Source: JBMOKT01 sp049323895
GTDB lineage: Bacteria; Bacillota; Peptococcia; Peptococcales; BICA1-8
DNA length: 64,000 nt
Assembly: GCA_049323895.1 (NCBI GenBank)
Contig: JBMOKT010000016.1
Location: 22,695 to 86,694 of the forward strand
Direction: 5' to 3'
The notes under the pieces are model-generated. The model worked only from the letters and a program-made list of their open reading frames with translations. It had not been told where the DNA came from and made no database searches. This document shows positions 1 through 9,406 of this stretch, in pieces (positions within the stretch are counted from its first letter, which is position 1; each line of letters begins with the position of its first letter). Position numbers and translations under genes: made by a program.

Positions 1-2
1 AC

Positions 3-470
3 TTGGCTGCCAGAAGAAGAAAAGAAGAGATCCTGCGGGTATTGCCGGAGATGCTTGACTTCTTGCGACGCTCCTTAGTTGGGGGGAATGGCATGCGGGA
101 AACCCTTTCCGCCCTGCCCCAGCGGGTCTCAGGTCCCTTAAGAAAGGAGGTGATGCAGCTCGCCGCCCATTACGCCCTAACTTTGAATTTGTCCGGCTCC
201 TTGGATACCTTTGCGGCTAGAATCGGAATAGAGGAGGTGAATCATTTAGTTCTGGCCTTAAAACAGAGTGAGGTTACCGGTCGGGTTAAAACCTTGCTGG
301 CCCACCAAGCGGAAGTCCTGAAAGTGAGAAGACAAGCTGAGATTGAAAAGGGCCTGAAAAACCGGGCCAATTTCTTACCCCTCATTAGCGTAATGGTGGT
401 GGCTAACATCATGATTCTGATTGCCATGCCTTTGCTTATCCAGTTTACCAGTAGTTTCGGTCAATTCTAA
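3..470 (+). CDS. TadC-like type II secretion F-domain protein, 5'-truncated by window edge
   Basis: This is the C-terminal part of an inner-membrane platform protein of a Flp/Tad-type pilus or type II secretion machine. The reading frame is open at the left edge, so the gene starts outside the window. About 155 residues are visible: an amphipathic helical region with the pattern of T2SSF domains, then one hydrophobic C-terminal segment (about residues 122-150) ending just before the stop. It is followed within 30 bases by a pilin-like gene, a prepilin peptidase and two TadE-like genes, which supports the role. The assignment as TadC rather than TadB or GspF rests on context and its terminal position before the pilin. 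Confidence 0.6.
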   Translation: MAARRRKEEILRVLPEMLDFLRRSLVGGNGMRETLSALPQRVSGPLRKEVMQLAAHYALTLNLSGSLDTFAARIGIEEVNHLVLALKQSEVTGRVKTLLAHQAEVLKVRRQAEIEKGLKNRANFLPLISVMVVANIMILIAMPLLIQFTSSFGQF

Positions 471-500
471 TCTCATAAAATTATTATGGAGGATGATGAT

Positions 501-722
501 ATGTTTAACATGGTTCGTAATGCTGTTCCCTTTTTGGTATCTGTTTCCCCGCGCGCAGTAAGTTTTCTGAGGAATAAAAAAGGTACCCCATCCATTGAAA
601 CGGTGGCTATTATCGCCTTTATCGCCCTGGCGCTGTTCCCTTACTTGCGGGATATCGGTGGAGCTATCGGTAATGTCTTTACCTCTTTAACCACTAACCT
701 GAATAACCAAGTCAATCCCTAA
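501..722 (+). CDS. Flp-type class III prepilin
   Basis: A 73-residue pilin-like protein. The start is taken at 501 because GGAGG at 488-492 is 8 bases upstream; the ATG at 486 lies inside that ribosome site. After a short basic leader it shows KKG followed by TPSIETVAIIAF: a glycine cleavage position, a glutamate at +5 and a hydrophobic helix. This is the class III/Flp prepilin signature recognised by A24-family prepilin peptidases, and such a peptidase is the next gene. The mature protein would be about 45 residues, in the Flp range. It is probably the major subunit of the pilus built by the neighbouring Tad-like proteins. No second pilin is seen in the window. Confidence 0.7.
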   Translation: MFNMVRNAVPFLVSVSPRAVSFLRNKKGTPSIETVAIIAFIALALFPYLRDIGGAIGNVFTSLTTNLNNQVNP

Positions 723-727
723 AGGTT

Positions 728-1135
728 ATGGAGATGGCAACGATAGCTGCCGTTTTGCTGGCAGCCTGGTACGATATAAAGACGCGGAAAATCCCGGACT
801 GGATCACGCTGACACTGATTCTGGCCGGGATTATTTTTTCCCTGGTTGACAGGGGTTTTTGGCTTACGGCGGCTACTCTTTTCTTGGGAAGTATCCTCTG
901 TGAGCTTTTCTACCGCCTGAAAACATTCGGCGGTGGAGATTTGAAATTGTTGTTGGGTTTAGCCCTGATAGGAGGGCCGCTGTATGGTCTGGCGGTATTT
1001 TACGCTAGTCTTTTGGCGGCCCTGCCGCTTTTTCTTGTCTATATGATAAAGGATAAGATGACAAAACCAAACGTACCGTATGCATTAGCAATTCTATCAG
1101 GAGTCTTATGGGTTTATGGGAAGGGGGTGCTTTAG
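728..1135 (+). CDS. A24-family prepilin peptidase (TadV/CpaA-like)
   Basis: A short membrane aspartyl protease that would cut the leader from the pilin and possibly from the TadE-like pseudopilins nearby. It is 135 residues with several hydrophobic segments and lacks the N-methylation domain of the longer PilD type, as expected for the CpaA/TadV group. The two catalytic aspartates are visible in the motifs WYDIKTRKIPD (near residue 15) and GGGDLKL (near residue 70). It starts 5 bases after the pilin stop and overlaps or abuts the next gene, so co-translation is likely. Two in-frame ATGs (728, 734) are possible; 728 is listed. Confidence 0.85.
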   Translation: MEMATIAAVLLAAWYDIKTRKIPDWITLTLILAGIIFSLVDRGFWLTAATLFLGSILCELFYRLKTFGGGDLKLLLGLALIGGPLYGLAVFYASLLAALPLFLVYMIKDKMTKPNVPYALAILSGVLWVYGKGVL

Positions 1136-1136
1136 T

Positions 1137-1559
1137 TTGCTCAGTTTCTTACAGGACCGGAGGGGAGGTAGTGAAGCAATTGCCTTTGCCGCAGTGTTGA
1201 TTTTGCTTATGCTCGTTGTTTTGAATTTATCGCCTCCCGTTAAAACGGCGTTCATGTATGCTAATTTTACCCATGTACACAGGGAGACATTATTGAGAAT
1301 GGAGGTGGCGGGTGGTCTTACCCCCGCTATTGAACAAAAGGCGCGGGATGAGTTAATCTCAATGGGGTTTGATGATAACCAGGTGGATATTACCGGTACA
1401 ACCGCAGTGGTAGACTATGGTGAAACGATAGATCTGGCAATTCGTTACACCTATTCCTATGCGAGCTATGCCTTCAATAATTTTCTTATTTATGCAGTTA
1501 ACACACCACGGGTGATGGAAGCTGCCGGGTCCTCGGTAAGCTTTAACTTTGAGAAGTGA
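1137..1559 (+). CDS. TadE-like pseudopilin (DUF4320-type)
   Basis: A small membrane-anchored protein of the Tad pilus operon. It begins with a short charged leader (DRRGGSEAIAF) followed by one hydrophobic helix and an extracytoplasmic domain of about 100 residues. The GG-S-E pattern before the helix resembles a prepilin-peptidase site. An upstream ATG at 1116 is inside the previous gene; I prefer the TTG at 1137, which has a purine-rich AAGGGGG about 10 bases upstream. TadE/TadF proteins are minor pseudopilins needed for pilus assembly in other bacteria; whether this one is processed cannot be read from sequence. Confidence 0.6.
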   Translation: MLSFLQDRRGGSEAIAFAAVLILLMLVVLNLSPPVKTAFMYANFTHVHRETLLRMEVAGGLTPAIEQKARDELISMGFDDNQVDITGTTAVVDYGETIDLAIRYTYSYASYAFNNFLIYAVNTPRVMEAAGSSVSFNFEK

Positions 1560-1570
1560 GGTGAGTTTAA

Positions 1571-2074
1571 ATGCTATTTTGGTGTGATCGAAAAGGGGGA
1601 GCTTCGGCAGTCATCGGCTCAATTATCATATTTATAGCCATGCTTCTGCTTGCTCTGGTCTTCGATACGGCATTTTTGTATGCCAGGAGGGATGCAATCA
1701 AGCAGGCTCTGGACTACAGCAACATGGCTGTATATAGAAATCTGAACCGGGAAAAGCTGGCCGACAGTATTTTAGAGATAGATAAAACAGCCGCCCAAGA
1801 GACCTTCCGGGAGTTCCTGGCTCATAACTTGCGCTTGGATGGCAACCTCAATCCTTTGCCGGGCAGCCTGGCTGCGGGTGCGGTAGATATAGTAGATTTT
1901 CGGGTATTTAATCCTGAAGAGCTGCCCAATACCGATGGTCTGGGTAATCCTGTCACCGAAGTGTCAGTTTATTCCCAGGTTATGGTACCGGTCAAACCCC
2001 TCTTTTCCGGTCTTTTTACCACAGTCTCAGTACCGGTTGCAATCACCACCGATATACCGGAAGGGTTGCCATAG
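1571..2074 (+). CDS. TadE/TadG-like minor pseudopilin
   Basis: A 167-residue protein built like its neighbour: a short N-terminal segment (CDRKGGASAVIG), one hydrophobic helix at about residues 12-35, then a soluble domain outside the membrane. It starts 11 bases after the previous stop with GAGGTGAG as ribosome site, so it is the last gene of the pilus operon. The similarity of the two adjacent leaders suggests both are handled by the same peptidase. No VWA domain as found in full-length TadG is visible, so TadE/F-like is the safer description. Confidence 0.55.
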   Translation: MLFWCDRKGGASAVIGSIIIFIAMLLLALVFDTAFLYARRDAIKQALDYSNMAVYRNLNREKLADSILEIDKTAAQETFREFLAHNLRLDGNLNPLPGSLAAGAVDIVDFRVFNPEELPNTDGLGNPVTEVSVYSQVMVPVKPLFSGLFTTVSVPVAITTDIPEGLP

Positions 2075-2158
2075 TCCTATATAATTGTCAATTTAGACAA
2101 TATCTGAGATAATCTAGGTAAAGTATGGTAGATAAGTTATAAACGAGGAGGGAGTATA

Positions 2159-3283
2159 ATGCTAAGCGGCGTTGTTTTAGGCCTGAAAAGGTGTTGGAAA
2201 GCTTTCCTGATTGTGCTTGCGGTTATGGCTGTTCCTTCTGGAGTATTAGCCGCAGATACCACGTTGGGAAATTATCAAGAAGCGCCTTACAAAGATGTGG
2301 TAAGGATATATACTATTGACGATAAAGATGGGTCAATACCTAAGACCTATGTCGAGATACCTGAAAAATATATTTTTTCACCGGACAAGCTGGAACGGAT
2401 AGTCACTGTTAATGGTCATGAATGGGAAGATCTGGTGATAGTTTCCCGTTACGGTGAAGATTCTTATATTGTTTTTGATATGTTTGAGGAGAAAAATTCA
2501 AGGATAGAGTTGCTTTATCAAAACCTTAATGCTGATTGGGATTCTCAGGTTCCTCTTGAAGTACGTGAAAAATCAATTAGTGATGCTTACCAGGCAGCTT
2601 TATATAGTACAATTGATGATTTCCTGGGAAAATATTGGGAGTATCCCTTTGGACGTGGCGGGGGTGGATCTATTGAACCTATAGTATCAATTAATGGACA
2701 ACCTTGGCAGGAAACGGAATGGAAGAACTATATCATTTCTAATATTCGTGAGCATCTCTATCCTTCCGATCCTCTTGTCAGCAACCCGAAATATTGGGAA
2801 GTGTTCTTGAATCCGGATAATAACGGGCAAGCTAAAGAAATCATTGAGGCCATGGAACAGGGAATAACCCCATCTACTCCTGAACAGACTGTGGAATTAG
2901 TAAACTACGTTATCCTTACACTAGGAAAAAGAGAGGTTATGGTTTACCGGGAAGGTAATGCAGAGTTTTACACTTTGGATGTGGCACCAGAGGCACGAGA
3001 AGGTATAACCATGGTACCTTTGCGGGGAGTACTGGATTTTCTGGGGGCAAAACTGGATTATGACGGCCCATCGAGAACGGTGAAGGTGCAGGATGGGGAT
3101 TCCCTTGTAAGGCTTACAATCGGAGAGAGTAAAGCCTTTATTAACGAAGCTGAAGTGCCTCTCGCGAGGCCAGCGGAGATCAAAAATGAAAGAACCTTGA
3201 TTCCGTTGCGTTTTGTTGCAGAGAATCTGCATTATAATGTGGTCTGGGACCAGGAAAAGCAGCAAATCTTAATCAGTAAGTGA
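2159..3283 (+). CDS. Secreted protein with C-terminal copper-amine-oxidase N-like (stalk) domain
   Basis: A 374-residue exported protein. It has a signal peptide (hydrophobic run near residues 15-30, ending around VLAA). Residues about 280-374 form a copper amine oxidase N-terminal-like domain, recognisable by the paired MVPLRGV and LIPLRFVAENL motifs separated by a beta-rich stretch. In Firmicutes these domains occur on wall-associated proteins and do not themselves bind copper or oxidise amines. The middle region (30-270) is not recognised. A strong ribosome site (GAGGAGGG) precedes the ATG at 2159, and a terminator follows, so it may be transcribed separately from the pilus operon. Confidence 0.65.
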   Translation: MLSGVVLGLKRCWKAFLIVLAVMAVPSGVLAADTTLGNYQEAPYKDVVRIYTIDDKDGSIPKTYVEIPEKYIFSPDKLERIVTVNGHEWEDLVIVSRYGEDSYIVFDMFEEKNSRIELLYQNLNADWDSQVPLEVREKSISDAYQAALYSTIDDFLGKYWEYPFGRGGGGSIEPIVSINGQPWQETEWKNYIISNIREHLYPSDPLVSNPKYWEVFLNPDNNGQAKEIIEAMEQGITPSTPEQTVELVNYVILTLGKREVMVYREGNAEFYTLDVAPEAREGITMVPLRGVLDFLGAKLDYDGPSRTVKVQDGDSLVRLTIGESKAFINEAEVPLARPAEIKNERTLIPLRFVAENLHYNVVWDQEKQQILISK

Positions 3284-3319
3284 TTGTCGGCATCAGGTTG
3301 TATAACAAGTTTTGAAAAT

Positions 3320-3352
3320 GGATTCGTAGCAATTACGGGTCCGTTTTTTTTA
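3320..3352 (+). terminator. Rho-independent terminator after the stalk-domain gene
   Basis: A 9-bp stem (GGATTCGTA with TACGGGTCC, two G-U pairs) closes a 5-base loop and is followed by eight T residues. It lies 37 bases after the stop codon at 3283. Confidence 0.7.
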
Positions 3353-3384
3353 TTCTCTGTTAAAGGAAGGAGGTTTTCAATGAC

Positions 3385-6300
3385 ATGCAATGTCGGCGTT
3401 ATATAGCTATTGTATTGTTGCTTACCGTGCTTATGAACCTTTGGCCGCAAGGCCCTGTGCAGGCAGCCAATATCAGTGATCCAAGGGACTTAGGGAGCCT
3501 TTATAAAGGACAGCCTATCAACAGGATCGATCTTGCAAGTGGCTCTGATACCGTACTATTTCACGACTACTGGACAATAATCGTAGACAACAAGCCTGCG
3601 GGAGAGGACTTGGTGGCAGCGGAACCTACCCAAACCAGCGCAGCCTACAATTACATTGCTTGGAGCAGGTTATCGGAATGGGTGGGTGTATTAAAAGGGT
3701 CACAAGTCTATGCAGAAAGGGAAACATCAAAGACTTATTTGTATGCCAACAATAAAAGTTCTACACGAATGCACATACGCTCTTTGGCAAGATCATGCGG
3801 AGCCACTGTGGCAAACTGGGACGCCTCCCAACGCAAGGTATGGGTAATCACAACCCCTTGGCCTTCCGGAAAGATCCCAGATTTACCCGGATTACTAGCT
3901 GGACAGACCAAGTCTTTTTGGGTGGATGCATATGCATCAACAATTGATACACGGGGAGTAACCTATTCTTTCACGATTAATGGGAAACAGGTCATTGGTT
4001 CTACCAAGGTATCCTCCAACTATGCCGGTTTCTACGTCACCTATTCCTTTCCTTCCCCCGGCTCCTACACCTTGCGCCTTGAGGTAACTGATACTGTGGG
4101 CCGGACCACGTCTGTCATCAAAACAATTAATGTTGCCCCAGTTCCTCAGCCCCCGCAACCACCGGCACTTCCGCCTTCTCCTGGTCAGCCTGTGGCGGAC
4201 TTTGACCTGCCGCCCTTAGGAGAGGTTGGAGAGAATATCCAGGTAGTAAACAAATCCAGGGCCAGCAGCAATTTCTGGCTGATCAGCAGCCAGTGGACGG
4301 TAACCCCGCAATCCTATTCCGGCAGCCTGGGAATGCAGGGAGGAACCTTAGTTTTTAACCAGCCCGGAGTTTATATGGTGAAGCTAAAGGTGTGGGACAA
4401 CAAGAACAACACCTCAACAGCGACGAAAAGCATTTCTATCTCGGATAAACTTCCACCGCCGGAGCCGCCTTTGCCGCCCGAGCCGGAGAACATTCCCCCG
4501 GTGGCCCGATTCGACATGGTGTTGGAAGCTTCGCCCGGCGTATCCGTACCCGTTAAAAACAGGTCTTATGACCCGGACGGCGAGATTGTATCGGTAGACT
4601 GGTCTGTATCTCCGGTGGCCAATGCAAGCCTGGGTGACACAGGAGGAAATATTATTTTTGCAGAACCGGGCACATATAAGGTTACATTAACGGTGGAAGA
4701 CGACCGGGGAGAAATTGATACGGTCCAAAAGACCATCAGTATTGTGAACGAACCTCCGGTAGCCCGGATTTCCATACCCACCACCGTATTCCAGGGAGAA
4801 GACGTGGAGATCGAGAGCAATTCCTACGACCCGGACGGAGAGATTTCTGAATACACCTGGAGCGTTACGCCTGCCGGAATGGTAGGCACCCTTTCCGGTG
4901 AAAGAGGCACGGTCTATTTTGATGAGCCGGGTACCTATACGGTCCAATTGACAGTAAAAGACAGATTCGGCTCAACCGGTACTGTGACCAAAAACCTGGA
5001 AGTTAAACCTGCCGTACCTACGGCCTTTTTCCGCTGGAACGGCATACCCAAAGAAAACCGGAAAATAGTCTTTGATTCCTCGGAAAGCTACGGTTCCGGA
5101 CGCTACCCGGTAGATTTCAGTCAAAACCAGTGGGAGTTTATTCCCCCTGCTGGGGTGCCTGCTGAAGCTATCAGAATTGTGACTTCGACAGACTTGAAAA
5201 CCCGTCGGGTGTTATTTAAAGAACCAGGGGACTACCGTGTCCGCTTGGCTGTAAAGAATACGAAAGGGACAGTTTCCGAGTGGTATGAACAGGTCATCAC
5301 CGTTTACCCAGACCAGCCGCCGGTGGCCGATTTTTACACCGTTCAGACTATAACCCGTGACCCGGCTAATGCTAATACGGCCACTATTCTTCTGATGGAC
5401 CGTTCCTATTCCCCTGACGGAGACCTTATTTACAGGCGGGAATGGAACTACCGCTACGATAGCAACAACGAAGGCAGTTTCTCTGATGAGGCTTGGGTTA
5501 CCCTGGAGAGCGGAAACAACCCCACTCCTGTTTTATATACCAACCAGGTGGGGAAATACGAATTTAGCCTTTCTGTGGAAGAGGCTTTCGGCCAGGAGAC
5601 AATCTCGGAGTTTATTACCCCAGGCGATGTACGAACAGCGAATACAAGTAGCAAGCCCCTGGTGGACAAGAATGTGGAAGTGATCAACATTGCGCCGGTG
5701 GTTAATTTCGATGTCATCAAGAAAAAGAAGGCCGATGTGGTATTTACCATAGGCCAGATTGCTGACAACAAAATTGCCGATCTGAACGGTAAAATTGAGA
5801 GGTTTGTTAAACCGGCCTTGGCGGCAAACAACATTGACGCCCGGATCACCTCCATTCAAACCTACCAAATGACTGCCCAGGATACTTTTAACTGGCAGAC
5901 CTATGACCATTACGGCCGATGGGGAGAGAGAACAGGCGGCTACTATACCGGTCAAAACCATATCATCGTAAGGGATAAAAACATCTACTTCTACGGCTAT
6001 GGCAGACCGGCCTTCAAAGATTTCCTGTTCATACCTGATAATACTACGGGTAAGAAGACATTCACCTTTGACCTGTCGGAAAGTGGTATCAACTATCATA
6101 GCATGGAAGGCGGCGGCTTCCTGTTCAACAGCAAAATTGAAAACAGCATCTTAAGCGGTTATGTCATTCTATTCGGACAATCCGGCATCGAAATGTACGA
6201 AATTCAGGGGGTCAACGTAAACTCATTCCATAACGAAAGCTCTTACGAACTCTCAAACGCTCCTTATGCCAAAAGGATAGGAGTATTTTCTAAGAACGGC

Positions 6301-8655
6301 AACAACCACAGCATTAAGATTGAAGTCACACCGGAAAAAATCGATCTATGGGATAACGGTAATAAAGCTATAAATGGGTTTACTCTGCCTCATCAGTATG
6401 GCAACGGTTTCGGTCCTATTGCCAGCTATGCTTCCCATAACTGCAGCATGCTCTCCTGGTTTACTTTTAATAATCTGGTCATGACGACCATGGATGCCAA
6501 ACAGCTTTCCGATGTCCTCAACGAACCAGATTGGAGACCGAACGCCTCCCATTTCATCATAAATTTAAGCGATGTAGAGCTAGCTGAGTTGAACTACCCG
6601 GCAAAACTGGCCACTCTGCTGCAAAGAATGCTAACCAACGAAATCTACTTTATTGGCCTGGGCACTGAAGGTAACCGAACACAGTATCAAACTTTTATTA
6701 CGCAAAATGACAGCAAGGGCGTATTCTATCCCAATACGAACATGGAAACTGCTCTTAATCAGACAGCGAATTATATCATTGATGTAATGCGGTCCATCCC
6801 GGAGGTTTTGGAAAAGTATGTCCTTTTGGGAGATGAGATCTTGTACAAGACCTATTATGAGGATCAGGAGAATGACCCAAAGTTTGTTGAGAGATGGATT
6901 CATGCCCATGATCCGTACTGGTTTAAGAACAGCCTGGGTGAAGCAAGCTTTGCCGGCCAGTACCTGCCTGGTCCGGTGACCCGGTTTGACAAGGTGGGGA
7001 AATATAACGTGCAGTTTCAGGCTAGGGATAACCCCAAGCCCGATAACCGTTTCGACGGGTATCGGCTCTGGTCCCATATGCCCCTGGATGATCTGGAACT
7101 CTATGTACACCGGCGTCCGCTGGCTCTCTATTCGGTGCAAATCACACCTAACGGCAGCGTATATAATGTAGCTGTGCAGGATCAATCTTATGATCCGGAC
7201 CACCAGGGTGAAGCCGGGAACGGTATCATAGCACGGGAGTGGCGGTGGAAGGAGGCTGCTGCCGCAACCTGGAACAGCAATATCCCATCGACCCTGCCCG
7301 CAGGCAAAACTTATCTCTTTTCCCTAAAGGTGAAGGATATTGACGGCCCCGATGGGGTAGGGGAATGGTCTTTGCCCAATGTCCGGACAATCAGCACCAG
7401 TTCCCTGAATATGCCGCCTGTGGCCCAGTTTGCCGTAAATCCCAATCCCCTGCCCCTGGGAAAAACGCTAATATACAATGATTTGAGCTACGACCCAAAC
7501 GGTGACCAGATTGTCCAGCGGAGCTGGCGGATGGCCAAGCTCCCCGGCGGCAGTTGGACGGATTACGGCGGAACACCGCCCAATAACTTCACATCCCTGG
7601 GAGTAGGAGACTACAGAATTGAGCTAAAAGTAAAGGATCAGCCGGGGGCCTGGTCGGAACCCTTCTACCAGACAGTGACGGTGATTCCGGACAACAACAA
7701 GCCGATTGCTTTGTTTACGGTAAGCCCTAATCCCCTGCCCCAGGACGTACCGGTGAGTTATTTGGAAGCTTCCTGGGATCCTGACGGTGATCCCATTGTG
7801 GCCCGAGAATGGCAGTGGCAGAAGAACAGCGGTTCATGGCAAAACGGCCAGCCTCTGGATTTCAACGCACTGGGTATAGGCAGTTACAATATCCGTTTAC
7901 GGGTTAAGGACCAACCGGCCTTGGCGCAAATGACACCTTTATGGTCTGACTGGTATCTGCAAAATTTGTCGGTTATTGTCGGAAATCGAAAGCCGGTGGC
8001 CCAGTTTGCGATATCACCCAATCCGGCACTTACGGACGAAGCGGTTACTTACAGTGATACTTCTTACGACCCCGATGGGGTAGGGATTGCAGAACGGGTC
8101 TGGCAGGTGACCACAACTAATGGTACGGTGTTGGGTGAATATCATAACCAGCTCCCGCCGCGGGTATTTGCCGGTACCGGCTGGGGAGACGGTGGTACCG
8201 GGACCTACCGTATCGGGCTGCGGGTGCGGGATAACGCGCCTAACGGCATCTCACCGCCTTTATGGTCTGACTGGACCTGGCAGACGCTGACGGTCGTAAT
8301 GCCGTTGATGGGCTCCGGTGAGATTGCGCCAAACCCGGCATTAAGCGGCATGCGGGTTCATATTACCGTGGAAACCAGCGGTTATGCCGAAGAAGTAAGA
8401 GTGAAATTTCCCGACGACGGGTTCTTCAATGGAGATGAAATCGCTCTCCTGCCTGAAAGCCCGGTAAGCAGCAAACTTAATACTTGGCGGGGCACATACC
8501 TGACGGATGCCAAGACGCCGGACGGCCCGTATGCCGTTATGGCCACGGTTATAAGGACATCAGTGGCTCTCCAGACTGTAATTGTACCGTTAACGCTGGT
8601 TATACAGGGAGACATCTACGATCAGATAAAAGTAAGAATACGCGACAGCAGGTAA
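3385..8655 (+). CDS. Giant secreted PKD-repeat protein with a probable split VWA-like core
   Basis: A 1756-residue exported protein, presumably at the cell surface. It has an N-terminal signal peptide (residues about 5-28). At least eight PKD-like beta-sandwich repeats are recognisable from recurring PPVAxF starts, SYDPDG loops and YxVxLxVxD ends, grouped at about 140-680 and 1290-1680. Between the groups, residues near 780 (DVVFTIGQI) and near 1058 (FIINLSDVEL) look like the two halves of a VWA fold, separated by an aromatic-rich beta domain. No sortase motif, S-layer domain or C-terminal membrane helix is visible. A ribosome site AAGGAGG precedes it; an out-of-frame ATG at 3379 competes. 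PKD proteins mediate adhesion or polysaccharide contact; the ligand here is unknown. Confidence 0.75.
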   Translation: MQCRRYIAIVLLLTVLMNLWPQGPVQAANISDPRDLGSLYKGQPINRIDLASGSDTVLFHDYWTIIVDNKPAGEDLVAAEPTQTSAAYNYIAWSRLSEWVGVLKGSQVYAERETSKTYLYANNKSSTRMHIRSLARSCGATVANWDASQRKVWVITTPWPSGKIPDLPGLLAGQTKSFWVDAYASTIDTRGVTYSFTINGKQVIGSTKVSSNYAGFYVTYSFPSPGSYTLRLEVTDTVGRTTSVIKTINVAPVPQPPQPPALPPSPGQPVADFDLPPLGEVGENIQVVNKSRASSNFWLISSQWTVTPQSYSGSLGMQGGTLVFNQPGVYMVKLKVWDNKNNTSTATKSISISDKLPPPEPPLPPEPENIPPVARFDMVLEASPGVSVPVKNRSYDPDGEIVSVDWSVSPVANASLGDTGGNIIFAEPGTYKVTLTVEDDRGEIDTVQKTISIVNEPPVARISIPTTVFQGEDVEIESNSYDPDGEISEYTWSVTPAGMVGTLSGERGTVYFDEPGTYTVQLTVKDRFGSTGTVTKNLEVKPAVPTAFFRWNGIPKENRKIVFDSSESYGSGRYPVDFSQNQWEFIPPAGVPAEAIRIVTSTDLKTRRVLFKEPGDYRVRLAVKNTKGTVSEWYEQVITVYPDQPPVADFYTVQTITRDPANANTATILLMDRSYSPDGDLIYRREWNYRYDSNNEGSFSDEAWVTLESGNNPTPVLYTNQVGKYEFSLSVEEAFGQETISEFITPGDVRTANTSSKPLVDKNVEVINIAPVVNFDVIKKKKADVVFTIGQIADNKIADLNGKIERFVKPALAANNIDARITSIQTYQMTAQDTFNWQTYDHYGRWGERTGGYYTGQNHIIVRDKNIYFYGYGRPAFKDFLFIPDNTTGKKTFTFDLSESGINYHSMEGGGFLFNSKIENSILSGYVILFGQSGIEMYEIQGVNVNSFHNESSYELSNAPYAKRIGVFSKNGNNHSIKIEVTPEKIDLWDNGNKAINGFTLPHQYGNGFGPIASYASHNCSMLSWFTFNNLVMTTMDAKQLSDVLNEPDWRPNASHFIINLSDVELAELNYPAKLATLLQRMLTNEIYFIGLGTEGNRTQYQTFITQNDSKGVFYPNTNMETALNQTANYIIDVMRSIPEVLEKYVLLGDEILYKTYYEDQENDPKFVERWIHAHDPYWFKNSLGEASFAGQYLPGPVTRFDKVGKYNVQFQARDNPKPDNRFDGYRLWSHMPLDDLELYVHRRPLALYSVQITPNGSVYNVAVQDQSYDPDHQGEAGNGIIAREWRWKEAAAATWNSNIPSTLPAGKTYLFSLKVKDIDGPDGVGEWSLPNVRTISTSSLNMPPVAQFAVNPNPLPLGKTLIYNDLSYDPNGDQIVQRSWRMAKLPGGSWTDYGGTPPNNFTSLGVGDYRIELKVKDQPGAWSEPFYQTVTVIPDNNKPIALFTVSPNPLPQDVPVSYLEASWDPDGDPIVAREWQWQKNSGSWQNGQPLDFNALGIGSYNIRLRVKDQPALAQMTPLWSDWYLQNLSVIVGNRKPVAQFAISPNPALTDEAVTYSDTSYDPDGVGIAERVWQVTTTNGTVLGEYHNQLPPRVFAGTGWGDGGTGTYRIGLRVRDNAPNGISPPLWSDWTWQTLTVVMPLMGSGEIAPNPALSGMRVHITVETSGYAEEVRVKFPDDGFFNGDEIALLPESPVSSKLNTWRGTYLTDAKTPDGPYAVMATVIRTSVALQTVIVPLTLVIQGDIYDQIKVRIRDSR

Positions 8656-8658
8656 ATG

Positions 8659-8702
8659 AACGGGTCGGTCGCCTGAGTGGTGGCTGGCCCGTTTCCCTTT
8701 TT
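8659..8702 (+). terminator. Terminator after the PKD gene
   Basis: Arms AACGGGTC (8659-8666) and GGCCCGTT (8686-8693, one G-T wobble) pair across a GC-rich loop, followed by a pyrimidine run TTCCCTTTTTC. It begins 4 bases after the stop codon. Confidence 0.6.
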
Positions 8703-9406
8703 CAGAGGTAATAGATATCCATATTGAAGGATAAGACAGGTTGGTGATAAGGTGCATCCAAAACCAAGACTCCAGATTGTCAATCAATTCGGGCTATATC
8801 ATAAAGAAAAGAAAAAGCCCATGCGATACAGGAAAATTACAGTCATTATCGGCAGGCTTTTTAATGGATACTAGGAAGCTCACCGGTCTTTATTCCAAAA
8901 AAAGCAGACCGAAGTAATGAAATCTGGCAGAAAGCCTTTGAAGATTAACAGGATCGGGTTGCCTAAGTGGTGGTAGTGAGGTCTACGGTAACTTATTAGC
9001 TATTGGTCTGCGTCATCCCGATCGTGCGTTAAAGCTGGACTTTGCCGTACAATAGTACCAAAAAATAGCCTGGAGGGCTTGTATTTTTTTTTGGCAGCGT
9101 AAAATTCCTAAAATTGACAAAACGAGGCAGGAAGATGGGAAATATTGTAGAAATTTATATATGTTACTAACAAGCAAAAAAACATTTGCTGAGGGTTAAT
9201 GTGAGTGACTCTCAGCAAGTAAATCCAAATCAAATAAAAAAAACTAAGAATTAATATGATATAAATTGGGTCTTTGCGAAAGTACTCGTTATATTGAAGT
9301 TAAATGAAATTGGTCGCAATTAGACCGTACCGTCCATGGCACGGATTTGGTTAGATATAGTTTCTTGGCATTGTGACTAGTATCTTTATGAAAGGATAAT
9401 AGATAT
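8703..9406. other. About 700 bases without a convincing gene; composition boundary
   Basis: This stretch separates the GC-richer pilus/PKD block from the AT-rich remainder. A possible 40-codon frame (GTG 8752 to TAG 8874) has a very basic product but a poor ribosome site and no recognised family; I do not call it. The text CGCCTGAGTGGTGG at 8670 recurs in similar form near 8958, suggesting old duplication. An imperfect hairpin (TTGCTGAG with CTCAGCAA) lies near 9186-9219, and a second one (CCGT, CCATGG, ACGG) at 9330-9344 just before the HNH-like gene. Confidence 0.5.

Noticed and set aside
5454..6099. Antisense frames inside the PKD gene
   Set aside because: No ribosome sites or known motifs; the plus-strand PKD repeats explain the sequence.
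8752..8874. 40-codon frame with a basic product
   Set aside because: GTG start with a poor ribosome site, no family recognised, in a stretch that looks non-coding.
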